Shown piece by piece: positions 1 to 6,892 of a stretch of DNA of 22,717 bases. The notes below the pieces were generated by a model. It searched no databases and was not told the origin of the DNA. It saw nothing but the letters and a program-made list of their open reading frames with translations. The DNA lies in the NCBI GenBank assembly GCA_002305575.1, contig DBPP01000031.1, positions 1 to 22,717 of the forward strand, written 5' to 3'. The translations under genes were made by a program, and so were the position numbers. The first letter of the stretch is position 1. The number at the start of each line of letters is the position of its first letter. Source of the DNA: Ruminococcaceae bacterium UBA1417 (GTDB lineage Bacteria > Bacillota > Clostridia > Oscillospirales > Acutalibacteraceae).

Positions 1-21
1 CCGCTGAGCCGGGCAAATGGC

Positions 22-48
22 AATGCGCAGGGCAACCCTGCGCATTTT
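22..48 (+). terminator. Intrinsic terminator of an upstream gene outside the window
   Basis: An 11-bp perfect stem (22-32 with 36-46) has a 3-nt loop and ends in a short T-run. It lies before the first gene of the window and probably ends a transcript entering from the left. Confidence 0.7.
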
Positions 49-59
49 CCATGTTTTGC

Positions 60-85
60 ATCCTTTGAGAAATCAGAGGATTTTT
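60..85 (+). terminator. Second hairpin with GAAA tetraloop, terminator-like
   Basis: A 9-bp stem (60-68 with 73-81, one mismatch) is closed by a GAAA tetraloop and followed by TTTT. It sits 12 bases after the first hairpin. It may be a back-up terminator, or an attenuator for the editing-protein gene that starts at 145, since I see no clear promoter between it and that gene. Confidence 0.5.
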
Positions 86-144
86 CCAATATCTATGCAG
101 ACGCGTGGGGACCTTCCGGTCAGCCGCGCGGTGGAGGGAATGCC

Positions 145-1350
145 ATGGGCTGTCAAAAGCTGTATCTGGAATCGATGGAAACGCTGGCCTGTACAGCGAC
201 CGTTTTGGCCTGCTCGCTCCGTGCGGACGGCAACTTCGACGTGGAGACCGACCGCACGCCGCTCTTTCCGGAGGGCGGCGGACAGCGCAGCGACACGGGC
301 ACGATGAACGGCGCGCGCATCCTGCATTGCCGGGAGGAAAACGGCACGGTGCTGCATCAGGTGGAAAAGCAGTTTGTGCCGGGCGATGTGGTGCAGATCG
401 AAGTGGATGCACAAACGCGTCGCCTGCATACGCAGCAGCACACCGGCGAGCACCTGCTCTCGTTTGCCTATCGGCAGTTATTCGGCGCCGAAAACATCGG
501 GTTTCATATGTCGGAGACGCAGGTCACGATTGATCTGGACCGTATGCTGACCGATGCGCAGATCGCTGAAGGCGAGGCGTATGCGAACGAACTTGTCTGG
601 TCGGACCGTGCGGTGCGCGTCTATACGGTAGATGCATCCGCCATGCAGGCGATGCCGCTGCGCAAGAAAAATGAGCGTCTCACGGGCGCGGTGCGCATTG
701 TCGAGATGGAGGGTGGGGAGATGTGCACCTGCTGTGGCACGCATTTTACGCATACGGCGCCGGTCGGGCTGATCAAGGTGCTCGAGCATGCGCGCTATAA
801 GCAGGGGTGCCGCGTCGTGTTTGTCTGCGGCGCTTTGGCTCTGCGGTGGTTTGCGGACGAAAACAGCGAGCTGCGCCGCACGGCGGCCCAGCTTTCCGCA
901 AAGCCCGACGGCGTATTCGATGCGGTATGCCGCAAAGAAGCGCAGCTTGCGGCGTTGCAGGCGGAGTTGCGGCAACAGGGCGCGCAGCTGGCGGCGCTCT
1001 ATGCGGAAAAGCTTCTCGCGGAAAGTACCGCTTCGTCGGATGGGCGGCGGATTACCGCTGTCCTGCCCGCCGGGTTCGACGTTTGCCGTGCGGCGGCGGA
1101 GGCGCTGTGCCGCGCAGACGACGTGCTCGCTCTGCTGCTCTGCACAGAGGGCGGCCGTTGGCGCTACGTCTGTATGGCGGGCGAACACTGCCCGGAAGAT
1201 TGCCGCAAAGTCGCGGGGGCGCTGCGCACGGCTTTCGGTGCAAAGGGCGGCGGCAGTGAAAAGGCGGCACAGGGCAGCTTGACATACGATGGGGCGCCTG
1301 CGCGGCTCGAAGAGCAAATGCGGGAGGTCCTGACCAATGGCAGTTTCTAG
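145..1350 (+). CDS. Alanyl-tRNA editing protein, AlaX type with DHHA1 domain
   Basis: This is a trans-editing hydrolase that clears mischarged Ser- or Gly-tRNA(Ala) in the cytoplasm. The 401-aa product has the AlaRS second-additional-domain signature: a G-G-G-Q segment near residues 44-47, the zinc motif HxxxH (H99, H103, in HTGEHLLS) and CxxxH (C196, H200, in CCGTHFTH). An Ala/Gln/Leu-rich, probably helical stretch follows (about residues 245-290), then a C-terminal DHHA1-like region. The aminoacylation domain of AlaRS is absent, so this is a free-standing editing factor of the long AlaX class. The start at 145 has a GGAGG seven bases upstream. The 3' end overlaps the next gene by 14 bases, which suggests co-transcription and translational coupling. 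Family assignment is firm; the preferred mischarged substrate cannot be read from sequence. Confidence 0.9.
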   Translation: MGCQKLYLESMETLACTATVLACSLRADGNFDVETDRTPLFPEGGGQRSDTGTMNGARILHCREENGTVLHQVEKQFVPGDVVQIEVDAQTRRLHTQQHTGEHLLSFAYRQLFGAENIGFHMSETQVTIDLDRMLTDAQIAEGEAYANELVWSDRAVRVYTVDASAMQAMPLRKKNERLTGAVRIVEMEGGEMCTCCGTHFTHTAPVGLIKVLEHARYKQGCRVVFVCGALALRWFADENSELRRTAAQLSAKPDGVFDAVCRKEAQLAALQAELRQQGAQLAALYAEKLLAESTASSDGRRITAVLPAGFDVCRAAAEALCRADDVLALLLCTEGGRWRYVCMAGEHCPEDCRKVAGALRTAFGAKGGGSEKAAQGSLTYDGAPARLEEQMREVLTNGSF

Positions 1351-1735
1351 TATCGAAGCGCTGCTCCCCTATCCGGTCGAAACCGTGTGGCGCGTTGTGA
1401 CGGACTGTGGGCGGTGCAATTGGCGCAGCGATTTGCAGCGCGTCGTGCTTTGTGGCGAAGATGGATTCACCGAGTATACGAAAAGCGGGTATGCCACGCG
1501 GTTTACCATCACGGAAGCGACGCCGTGCCGCTATTGGGCGCTCCATCTGGAAAACGACAATTTGTCCGGAGATTGGACGGGTGTTTTTGAAGCGCGAGAC
1601 GGCGGAAGCCGCATTGCGTTTACGGAGCGGGTGACAGTCAAAAAATTTTGGATGCGTCCGTTTGTCGGGCCATATTTGAAACGGCAGCAGGCCTTGTATT
1701 TGCGCGATTTGAAAAAGGCGCTTGAGAACGCATAA
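1337..1735 (+). CDS. SRPBCC (START/Bet v1-like) family protein
   Basis: The 132-aa protein opens with the helix-grip pattern typical of polyketide cyclase/SRPBCC proteins: a beta strand, then LPYPVETVWRVVTD. Alternating beta strands follow (TRFTITEATPCRYWALHLEND, split here by eye), then a GxRIAFTERVTV strand and a long amphipathic C-terminal helix. These proteins bind hydrophobic ligands in a cavity; no ligand can be named here. A GGGAGG nine bases before the ATG lies inside the 3' end of the alanyl-tRNA editing gene, which it overlaps by 14 bases, so the two are probably one operon. A GC-rich hairpin follows directly. Confidence 0.8.
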   Translation: MAVSSIEALLPYPVETVWRVVTDCGRCNWRSDLQRVVLCGEDGFTEYTKSGYATRFTITEATPCRYWALHLENDNLSGDWTGVFEARDGGSRIAFTERVTVKKFWMRPFVGPYLKRQQALYLRDLKKALENA

Positions 1736-1765
1736 AGGGGGCGGTCTTTGACAGACCGTCCCCTT
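1735..1765. terminator. Bidirectional hairpin between convergent genes
   Basis: A 13-bp stem (1735-1747 with 1753-1765, one G-U pair) has a 5-nt loop and lies between the ends of the SRPBCC gene and sigG. Neither flank has a strong T-run, so termination efficiency is uncertain. The position between two converging stop codons supports the role. Confidence 0.6.
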
Positions 1766-1787
1766 CGCATGCACCGGCCGCGCCGGC

Positions 1788-2567
1788 TTACAGTTCGCTC
1801 TTAATTTTGCTCATTGCGCCTTTTTCAAGCCGGGAAACCTGTGCCTGGGAAATCCCGATTTCCGCCGCGACCTCCGTCTGGGTCTTGCCGTCGATGAAGC
1901 GCATGGAAAGGATCTTTTTCTCACGCGGGTTCAGCTCGCGGATGGCTTCCCGTATGGCGATTTCCTCGAGCCAGTCGCCGTCCGTCGTGCCGCCCTTAAT
2001 CTGGTCCATAATATAGATGGTGTCGCCACCGTCGGAAAAAACCGGCTCATAAAGGGAAACGGGTTCCACGATGGCCTCCAGCGCGATCACGACATCCTCG
2101 GGCGGCAGATCGAGCGCCTCCGCGATTTCGGTAATGTTCGGTTCGCGGCCTTTTTCGTTTGTGATCTGTTCCTTCACCTGCATGGCGCGGTAGGCGATGT
2201 CGCGCATGGAGCGGCTGACCCGCACAGCATTGTTGTCGCGCAAAAAGCGCTTCACTTCGCCGGAAATCATCGGCACACCGTAGGTGGAAAACATGACCTC
2301 GTGGCTTGGATCGAAATTGTCGATGGCCTTGATCAGGCCGATGCAGCCGACCTGAAACAGATCGTCCGGATTTTCCCCCCGGCTGGTGAAGCGCTGGATC
2401 ACGCTGAGCACCAGGCGCAGATTCCCGTAAATGAGTTTGTCGCGCGCGGCCTTGTCGCCGTGGCGGCTGCGATTGAGCAGCTCGCGCATCTCGTCGTTTT
2501 TGAGGGTTTGCAGCTTTGCGGTGTTCACGCCGCAGATTTCAACCTTGCTTTGTGCGTACGCATACAT
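1788..2567 (-). CDS. sigG: RNA polymerase sporulation sigma factor SigG
   Basis: This is the late forespore-specific sigma factor, which directs transcription in the engulfed forespore during endospore formation. The N-terminus KVEICGV followed by LKNDEM is characteristic of sigma-G. Region 2 contains NLRLVLSVIQRF and DDLFQVGCIGLIKAIDNFD, then FSTYGVPMI and RVSRSMRDIAYRA. The region 4.2 helix-turn-helix is TQTEVAAEIGISQAQVSRLEK. I chose the ATG at 2567 because it gives 259 aa, the length of B. subtilis SigG as I recall it, and has GGAGG eight bases upstream; the frame stays open further upstream but without family similarity. Unlike B. subtilis, spoIIGA and sigE are not adjacent: the neighbour is a divergent ylmC-type gene. 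A sigma-G-like promoter lies just upstream. Confidence 0.95.
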   Translation of the reverse strand: MYAYAQSKVEICGVNTAKLQTLKNDEMRELLNRSRHGDKAARDKLIYGNLRLVLSVIQRFTSRGENPDDLFQVGCIGLIKAIDNFDPSHEVMFSTYGVPMISGEVKRFLRDNNAVRVSRSMRDIAYRAMQVKEQITNEKGREPNITEIAEALDLPPEDVVIALEAIVEPVSLYEPVFSDGGDTIYIMDQIKGGTTDGDWLEEIAIREAIRELNPREKKILSMRFIDGKTQTEVAAEIGISQAQVSRLEKGAMSKIKSEL

Positions 2568-2599
2568 ACGATCAACCTCCAAACCAAAATGTCCGAAAG

Positions 2600-2629
2600 T
2601 AGTATGCACCGGAAAATGGACGATTAATC
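2600..2629 (-). promoter_or_regulatory. Candidate sigma-G/sigma-F-type promoter of sigG
   Basis: On the minus strand CATACTA (2606-2600) matches the sigma-G -10 consensus CATRHTA perfectly. GATTA (2629-2625), 18 bases upstream, matches the -35 GHATR at 4 of 5 positions. The implied start near 2593 leaves a leader of about 26 nt before the start codon. Autoregulation of sigG is known in Bacillus. Motif match only. Confidence 0.5.
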
Positions 2630-2649
2630 CGCCGGAAGAAAATTGCACC

Positions 2650-2679
2650 GCATAATGCGCCCCATTGTGCGCATACAAT
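2650..2679 (+). promoter_or_regulatory. Candidate sigma-E-type promoter of the ylmC/ymxH gene
   Basis: CATACAAT (2672-2679) is a full match to the sigma-E -10 consensus CATACAHT. GCATAAT (2650-2656), with a 15-bp spacer, matches the -35 KMATATT at 6 of 7 positions. The implied start near 2686 leaves about 42 nt of leader before the ATG at 2728. Consensus sequences are from B. subtilis as I recall them. Confidence 0.55.
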
Positions 2680-2727
2680 ACTTTATGTAAGGCCGAATTT
2701 CATGAAAATCGGAACGGGGGCGATGGT

Positions 2728-3018
2728 ATGCTGACCAGGATCGGGGATATGCGCAGCCGCGAGGTGATCAGCGTGCGCGACGGCACGCGGCTGGGGTATC
2801 TTGGAGATATTGAAATCGATACGGAGAGCGCTTCTCTTGCAGCAATCGTTGTGTACGGCAGGCCGCGTTTTTTCGGACTGTTCGGCCATGAGGCGGACTG
2901 CGTGATCCCATGGAGCCAGATCGCGACGATCGGCGAGGACGCCGTGCTCGTGGATTATGCCGCGCCGAAGCGCGCCCCAAAGCACGGTTTTCTCGCAAAT
3001 TTCTTCGAAACCGGATGA
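2728..3018 (+). CDS. YlmC/YmxH family sporulation protein (PRC-barrel)
   Basis: The 96-aa cytoplasmic protein has the PRC-barrel pattern of the YlmC/YmxH family, which is confined to endospore formers: an N-terminal RIGDMRSREVISVRDG, then GYLGDIEID, the conserved RFFGLFG turn and VIPWSQIATIGEDAVLVD. The molecular function of the family is not established. The start at 2728 gives the family's normal N-terminus; a G-rich stretch (GGGGGCG) serves as a mediocre ribosome binding site. It diverges from sigG, and ylmC also lies near sigG in Bacillus. Upstream is a sigma-E-like promoter, which would place its expression in the mother cell. The C-terminal dozen residues extend slightly past the usual family end. 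Confidence 0.88.
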   Translation: MLTRIGDMRSREVISVRDGTRLGYLGDIEIDTESASLAAIVVYGRPRFFGLFGHEADCVIPWSQIATIGEDAVLVDYAAPKRAPKHGFLANFFETG

Positions 3019-3076
3019 GCGCGCAGGAAAGCGCGTGCCGACAGGCGTGAAAGCGCAAAAAATAAGCAAAAAAGGC

Positions 3077-3105
3077 TTGCTTTGGCGAATCGGATGTGCT
3101 ATAAT
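3077..3105 (+). promoter_or_regulatory. Strong sigma-A promoter of rpsB-tsf
   Basis: TTGCTT (3077-3082), a 17-bp spacer and TATAAT (3100-3105) with an extended TGC just before it. The transcript would start near 3112, about 120 nt ahead of rpsB. Confidence 0.85.
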
Positions 3106-3111
3106 GGTTCA

Positions 3112-3230
3112 GCGATTTGCAGAGTCTGCAAGCAAAAACGCACGCCGAAGCCCTCGGAACGGTGCCGCGCAGGCGGTTTTTTCCGAAAATACAGGCTCGG
3201 CGGAGGAAAAACCAAGGAGGTATTTTCAAA
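3112..3230 (+). promoter_or_regulatory. rpsB 5' leader, possible autoregulatory structure
   Basis: The leader of about 120 nt holds a small hairpin (TTGCA/TGCAA, about 3117-3131) and a short GC stem (CCGC, about 3167, with GCGG, about 3174) followed by TTTTTT near 3177-3182, which resembles a weak attenuator. AAGGAGG at 3214-3220 is the rpsB binding site. S2 is known to repress its own mRNA in several bacteria; whether this leader does so is inference. Confidence 0.35.
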
Positions 3231-3965
3231 ATGGCAGTAGTATCTATGAAGCAGCTTCTGGAAGCCGGTGTTCACTTCGGCCACCAGACCAGAAGATGGA
3301 ACCCGAAGATGGCGCAGTACATCTTCACGGAGAGAAACGGCATCTACATCATCGACCTGCAGAAGACCGTCAAGAAGCTCGAGGAAGCGTACAACTTTGT
3401 GCGTGATCTGGCAATGGACGGCAAGAACGTGCTCTTTGTCGGCACGAAGAAGCAGGCGCAGGAGTCCGTGAAGGAAGAGGCAATGCGTGCCGGTGCGTAT
3501 TATGTCAACGCACGTTGGCTCGGCGGTATGCTCACCAACTTTACGACGATCCGCCGCAGAATCCAGAGACTGGCGCAGCTGCGCCGTATGCAGGAAGACG
3601 GTACGTTCGATCTGCTCCCGAAGAAGGAAGTCATCAAGCTCGAGCTTGAGATCGAAAAGCTGGAAAAGTTCCTCGGCGGCATCAAGGAGATGAAGGATTT
3701 CCCGGGCGCGCTCTTCATTGTTGATCCGAGAAAGGAAAGAATTGCGGTTTCCGAAGCAAAGAAGCTCGGTATTCCGATCGTTGCCATTGTCGATACGAAC
3801 TGCGATCCGGACGAGATTGACTATGTGATTCCGGGCAATGACGACGCCATCCGTGCGGTTCGTCTGATTGCCGGCGCAATGGCGAACGCGATCATCGAGG
3901 GCCGCGAGGGCCAGATGGGCGCTGCCGCGCAGGAAGCCGAAGAAAAGGCTGAAACCGAGGAATAA
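3231..3965 (+). CDS. rpsB: 30S ribosomal protein S2
   Basis: S2 joins the 30S subunit late in assembly and stabilises the head-body region near S1 and the Shine-Dalgarno cleft. The 244-aa product carries the family signatures MKQLLEAGVHFGHQTRRWNP near the N-terminus, YVNARWLGGMLTNF in the middle, and PGALFIVDPRKERIAVSEA and VDTNCDPDEIDYVIPGNDD towards the C-terminus, with an acidic Glu/Ala tail. The start at 3231 follows AAGGAGG by 10 bases; the frame is open upstream but lacks S2 similarity. It is the first gene of the classic rpsB-tsf pair, 41 bases before tsf, driven by a strong promoter at 3077. Confidence 0.98.
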   Translation: MAVVSMKQLLEAGVHFGHQTRRWNPKMAQYIFTERNGIYIIDLQKTVKKLEEAYNFVRDLAMDGKNVLFVGTKKQAQESVKEEAMRAGAYYVNARWLGGMLTNFTTIRRRIQRLAQLRRMQEDGTFDLLPKKEVIKLELEIEKLEKFLGGIKEMKDFPGALFIVDPRKERIAVSEAKKLGIPIVAIVDTNCDPDEIDYVIPGNDDAIRAVRLIAGAMANAIIEGREGQMGAAAQEAEEKAETEE

Positions 3966-4006
3966 TAGATCTTTCAATACGAAAACAATTGGAAGGAGAA
4001 ACTACA

Positions 4007-4927
4007 ATGAGCTTTACAGCAAAAGACGTCGCGACGCTCAGAGCAAAGACCGGCTGCGGTATGATGGATTGCAAGAAGGCGCTGACGGACGCGAACGGCG
4101 ATATGGAAAAGGCTACCGAGATCCTTCGTGAGAAGGGCCTTGCGGCTTCCGTGAAGAAGGCGAGCAGAATTGCCGCTGAAGGTGTTGCATTCGCAAAGGT
4201 TTCCGACTGCGGCAAGGTTGGCGTTGTGATTGAAGTCAACGCGGAGACGGACTTCGTGGCGAAGAACGCAAGCTTCACCGAGTTTGTGGAAACGTGTGCA
4301 GATACTGTGATCGACGAGAATCCGGCGGATGTCGAAGCGCTCCTCGCCTGCAAGGCGCACGGCTCCGACATGACGGTGGACGCGATGCTGAAGGACAAGA
4401 TCCTCACCATTGGCGAGAACATCAAGATCCGCCGTTTTGTCCGCTATGAGGGCGACTGCGTTGCGTATGTCCATGGCGGCGGCAGAATCGGCGTTCTGGT
4501 TCGCTTCGAGACCGAGAATGTCCCGGCTGAAGTGTTGAACGAGTGCGGCAAGGACGTTGCGATGCAGATCGCGGCGCTCAATCCGCTTTACCTCGATAAG
4601 ACCACCGTTCCGGCGGAGGCGCTTGAGAAGGAAAAGGAAATCCTGATTGCGCAGATCCAGAACGACCCGAAGAACGCGAAGAAGCCGCAGAACATCATCG
4701 AAAAGATGGTGACCGGCAGAATCGGCAAATTCTACGAGAACAACTGCCTCATGCAGCAGGCGTTCGTCAAGAACGGCGATGTTTCTGTTGAGCAGTATAT
4801 CGCGGAAGAGGCCAAGAAGGCCGGCGGCACGATGAAGGTTGCAGAATTCGTGCGCTTCGAGAAGGGCGAAGGTCTGGAGAAGAGAAACGACGACTTTGCG
4901 AGCGAAGTTGCCAACATGATTAAATAA
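4007..4927 (+). CDS. tsf: Elongation factor Ts
   Basis: EF-Ts is the guanine nucleotide exchange factor that regenerates EF-Tu-GTP from EF-Tu-GDP during translation. The 306-aa protein begins with a UBA-like N-terminal module (AKDVATLRAKTGCGMMDCKKAL), followed by the diagnostic EF-Tu contact motif ETDFVAKN, two core subdomains (for example KDVAMQIAALNPLYL) and the C-terminal NDDFASEVANMIK. I chose the ATG at 4007, which has AAGGAG eight bases upstream. It lies 41 bases behind rpsB in the conserved rpsB-tsf order and is followed immediately by a GC-rich terminator. Confidence 0.98.
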   Translation: MSFTAKDVATLRAKTGCGMMDCKKALTDANGDMEKATEILREKGLAASVKKASRIAAEGVAFAKVSDCGKVGVVIEVNAETDFVAKNASFTEFVETCADTVIDENPADVEALLACKAHGSDMTVDAMLKDKILTIGENIKIRRFVRYEGDCVAYVHGGGRIGVLVRFETENVPAEVLNECGKDVAMQIAALNPLYLDKTTVPAEALEKEKEILIAQIQNDPKNAKKPQNIIEKMVTGRIGKFYENNCLMQQAFVKNGDVSVEQYIAEEAKKAGGTMKVAEFVRFEKGEGLEKRNDDFASEVANMIK

Positions 4928-4934
4928 GCTTGGT

Positions 4935-4966
4935 GCCCGCGGCGTAAAATCCGCGGGCGCTTTGTT
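4935..4966 (+). terminator. Intrinsic terminator of rpsB-tsf
   Basis: An 8-bp perfect GC stem (4935-4942 with 4951-4958) has an 8-nt A-rich loop and is followed by GCTTTGTT, starting 8 bases after the tsf stop codon. Confidence 0.85.
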
Positions 4967-5052
4967 AGGGCAAAACGGTATCCGGGCGCTGTGCCGGGCG
5001 GCTGCTGCCGGCGCGCCGGCCCGGAGCCAGACAATAAGGAATGGTGAATCAA

Positions 5053-5895
5053 ATGAAAAAGATTATTCAGGGAAAGGTCCGCGAAGTGTATGAAATCTCT
5101 GACCGGGAGCTTGCCGTCGTCACGACCGATCGCATTTCCGCGTTCGACGTGATCCTGCCGACGCCGGTGCCCCAGAAGGGCATTGTCCTCAATAAGCTTT
5201 CGTCTTTCTGGTTCAATCTGACGAAGGACATCGTCCCGAACCACATGATTTCCGAAAATCTCAAGGATATGCCGGAAGAATTCCAGAAACCCGAATTCGA
5301 AGGGCGCACGATTCTCGTCAAGAAGCTGAAGATGCTGCCGTATGAGTTCATCATCCGCGGCTACATGTTTGGCAGCATGTGGAAGTCGTACAAGGCCGGC
5401 GAGCCGTTCTGCGGCCAGAAGATCGAAGGCGATTACCAGCTTGCGCAGAAGCTCGCGAAGCCGATCCTCACGCCGTCTACGAAGAGTGCCGAGGGCCATG
5501 ACATCAACATTTCCATTGAGGAGATGAAGGCGGATATCGGTGAGGCGCTTGCAAACCAGATTGAGGACGTCTGCCTCAAGCTGTTTGACCGCTGCTGCTC
5601 CTACGCGGCGGAAAAGGGAATCATCATCGCCGATACGAAGCTTGAGTTCGGCCTCGATGAGGAAGGAAAACTCGTGCTTGCGGATGAGGTCTTCACGCCG
5701 GACTCCAGCCGTTTCTGGGATGCGGCTGACTATGCAGTCGGCACGTCTCCGAAGAGCTTTGACAAACAGTTTGCCCGTGACTGGCTGATCGAGAACAAGC
5801 TCGACGGCGTCACGCCGCCGCCGGAACTGCCGGCGGAGATCGTCGAAAAGACGCGAGACAAGTACATGGAGTGCATGAAGCGCATCATCGGTTAA
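5053..5895 (+). CDS. purC: Phosphoribosylaminoimidazole-succinocarboxamide synthase (SAICAR synthetase)
   Basis: PurC joins CAIR and aspartate, using ATP, to make SAICAR in de novo purine synthesis in the cytosol. Family motifs visible in order: GKVREVYEI (nucleotide-binding loop), TDRISAFDVILPTPVP, the middle segment PYEFIIRGYMFGSMWKSY, the substrate loop TPSTKSAEGHDIN, and IIADTKLEFGLDE with ADEVFTPDSSRFW. There are two candidate ATGs: 5041 has the AAGGA directly abutting it, whereas 5053 (MKKIIQ) is 12 bases behind that AAGGA and matches the normal PurC start, so I prefer 5053 (280 aa); a start at 5041 adds only four residues. It stands apart from other pur genes here. I see no convincing promoter in the GC-rich gap behind the tsf terminator. 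A strong terminator follows. Confidence 0.95.
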   Translation: MKKIIQGKVREVYEISDRELAVVTTDRISAFDVILPTPVPQKGIVLNKLSSFWFNLTKDIVPNHMISENLKDMPEEFQKPEFEGRTILVKKLKMLPYEFIIRGYMFGSMWKSYKAGEPFCGQKIEGDYQLAQKLAKPILTPSTKSAEGHDINISIEEMKADIGEALANQIEDVCLKLFDRCCSYAAEKGIIIADTKLEFGLDEEGKLVLADEVFTPDSSRFWDAADYAVGTSPKSFDKQFARDWLIENKLDGVTPPPELPAEIVEKTRDKYMECMKRIIG

Positions 5896-5917
5896 TTGCT
5901 GCATATGCATATAGAGA

Positions 5918-5950
5918 AACGCCCGCTGGAAAACCAGCGGGCGTTTTTTT
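5918..5950 (+). terminator. Intrinsic terminator of purC, possibly bidirectional
   Basis: A 12-bp perfect stem (5918-5929 with 5934-5945), AAAA loop and a run of seven T. Converging from the other side is the minus-strand gene ending at 5984; in that direction the T-run is weaker (TTTCTCT). Confidence 0.92.
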
Positions 5951-5983
5951 GTCTGTTTTGAAGGGGAAAAATGCCTTTCAACA

Positions 5984-6736
5984 TTAGCTGTAGCGCGTGT
6001 AGAAGCGCACGTCGCTTTCCATACTATAGAGCTCGTCCCGTGTGATGGTCCGGCCCCAAGAGATTGCACAGTTTTCGTAATCGGCATTGGCTTCCGTAAC
6101 CGTGATGGTGTCCGTATCCCAGTCAATGTCGGTGACGATCATCGAGTGCTCGTTGTTTACAAGGCGGATGTGATCGCCGATGCGCAGAGAATCGAAATCG
6201 TAGAACTCCGTGACCGGTGCGTCCGTGCCGAAAAGCAGATCGCTGATAAGCGAAGCGTAGCCGAGGCACTGTGTGTCATAGTCATACTGCGGAAAAACCG
6301 TCGCCATCGCACCGTTGTACACATTGCAGTAGGTATAGCCATTCACGCTGTGCGCGCAGGGCGTATCCGTAACGCACGTGGCGATTTCCAAATCCGACAT
6401 ACCAGTGGTGTCGATGTCGTAGTGGTTCCAGTAGGAACCGTCGGTAAAGTAGTCTGAAAGACGCTTGAGCTGCCTTTCGACCCGAATCTCCGTCAAGGCG
6501 TCTGTCGTTTGCAGCGTGGGTGTGCGGGGCATGCTTGTTGTGTTGCGTCCGGCGACCGAATCGGCTTCCTGATTGTCGGAGGCCGCAGAGCTTTCAAAAG
6601 CGGCGCTTTCCGGGGTGGTCGCGGTATCGACGGCCGATACATCCGAAACAGCTGAGACGGTATCCGACTTATTCTCTGTAGACGCGGACAGAGCGCTGAC
6701 GGTCATGCCCGCGGCAAATCCGATCACAGTAAACAA
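5984..6736 (-). CDS. Secreted or membrane-anchored protein with CHAP/NlpC-like C-terminal domain; 5' end frame-disrupted
   Basis: The frame reads a membrane segment (signal or anchor, FTVIGFAAGMTVSALSAS), a Ser/Thr/Ala/Asp-rich linker of about 60 residues, and a C-terminal domain resembling the CHAP/NlpC cysteine peptidase fold. Candidate catalytic residues, numbered from 6736, are C157 in TQCLGYASLI, H197 in NEHSMIVTDID and the acidic/Asn group E215-N217. The enzyme class (cell-wall amidase or endopeptidase) is inference. The start is odd: 6736 is only a TTG without a ribosome binding site. Upstream codons of the same frame give SIRRKPFILPLILFTVIGF, an ideal signal with positive charges. The good ATG at 6803 (AAGGAG seven bases before it) is one frame off, separated by a run of seven C on the coding strand (6779-6773). 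One base fewer in that run would give a protein of about 272 aa starting MPERHRTHPPSIRRKPF. Read as drawn, it is a pseudogene, a phase-variable OFF allele, or a base-call error. Confidence 0.6.
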   Translation of the reverse strand: MFTVIGFAAGMTVSALSASTENKSDTVSAVSDVSAVDTATTPESAAFESSAASDNQEADSVAGRNTTSMPRTPTLQTTDALTEIRVERQLKRLSDYFTDGSYWNHYDIDTTGMSDLEIATCVTDTPCAHSVNGYTYCNVYNGAMATVFPQYDYDTQCLGYASLISDLLFGTDAPVTEFYDFDSLRIGDHIRLVNNEHSMIVTDIDWDTDTITVTEANADYENCAISWGRTITRDELYSMESDVRFYTRYS

Positions 6737-6772
6737 TATGAGCGGCAGAATAAAGGGTTTCCGCCTGATGGA

Positions 6773-6803
6773 GGGGGGGATGGGTGCGGTGTCGTTCCGG
6801 CAT
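6773..6803 (-). other. Start codon with strong RBS, followed by homopolymer C7 that breaks the frame
   Basis: On the minus strand AAGGAG (about 6816-6811) precedes ATG at 6803-6801. After eight codons comes C7 at 6779-6773. The frame opened by the ATG runs out after some 40 codons, while the frame of the signal peptide and domain is +1. Removal of one C joins them exactly. Confidence 0.7.
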
Positions 6804-6835
6804 AATTGTTCTCCTTCGGTAAAAATTCTAGTACC

Positions 6836-6892
6836 AGTATATCCGAATTAAGTGAAAAGTACGTGAAGATTTAAGAGAAAATTAAGGGATGT
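6836..6892 (-). promoter_or_regulatory. Promoter region with four 11-bp phased direct repeats
   Basis: On the plus strand the repeats are TTAAGTGAAAA (6848-6858), GTACGTGAAGA (6859-6869), TTAAGAGAAAA (6871-6881) and TTAAGGGATGT (6882-6892). The first and third agree at 10 of 11 positions. A -10-like TATACT lies at 6841-6836 on the minus strand, while its -35 position falls inside the repeats and has no good match. That arrangement is typical of OmpR/PhoB-family activators, which bind 11-bp direct repeats next to weak -35 boxes. The regulator is unknown. Confidence 0.45.

Noticed and set aside
4967..5040. GC-rich inverted repeats ahead of purC as a purine riboswitch
   Set aside because: The conserved purine-aptamer loops are not present and the stretch is too short.
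4732..6126. 464-codon minus-strand frame across tsf, purC and a terminator
   Set aside because: Shadow of two well-identified genes and crosses the purC terminator.
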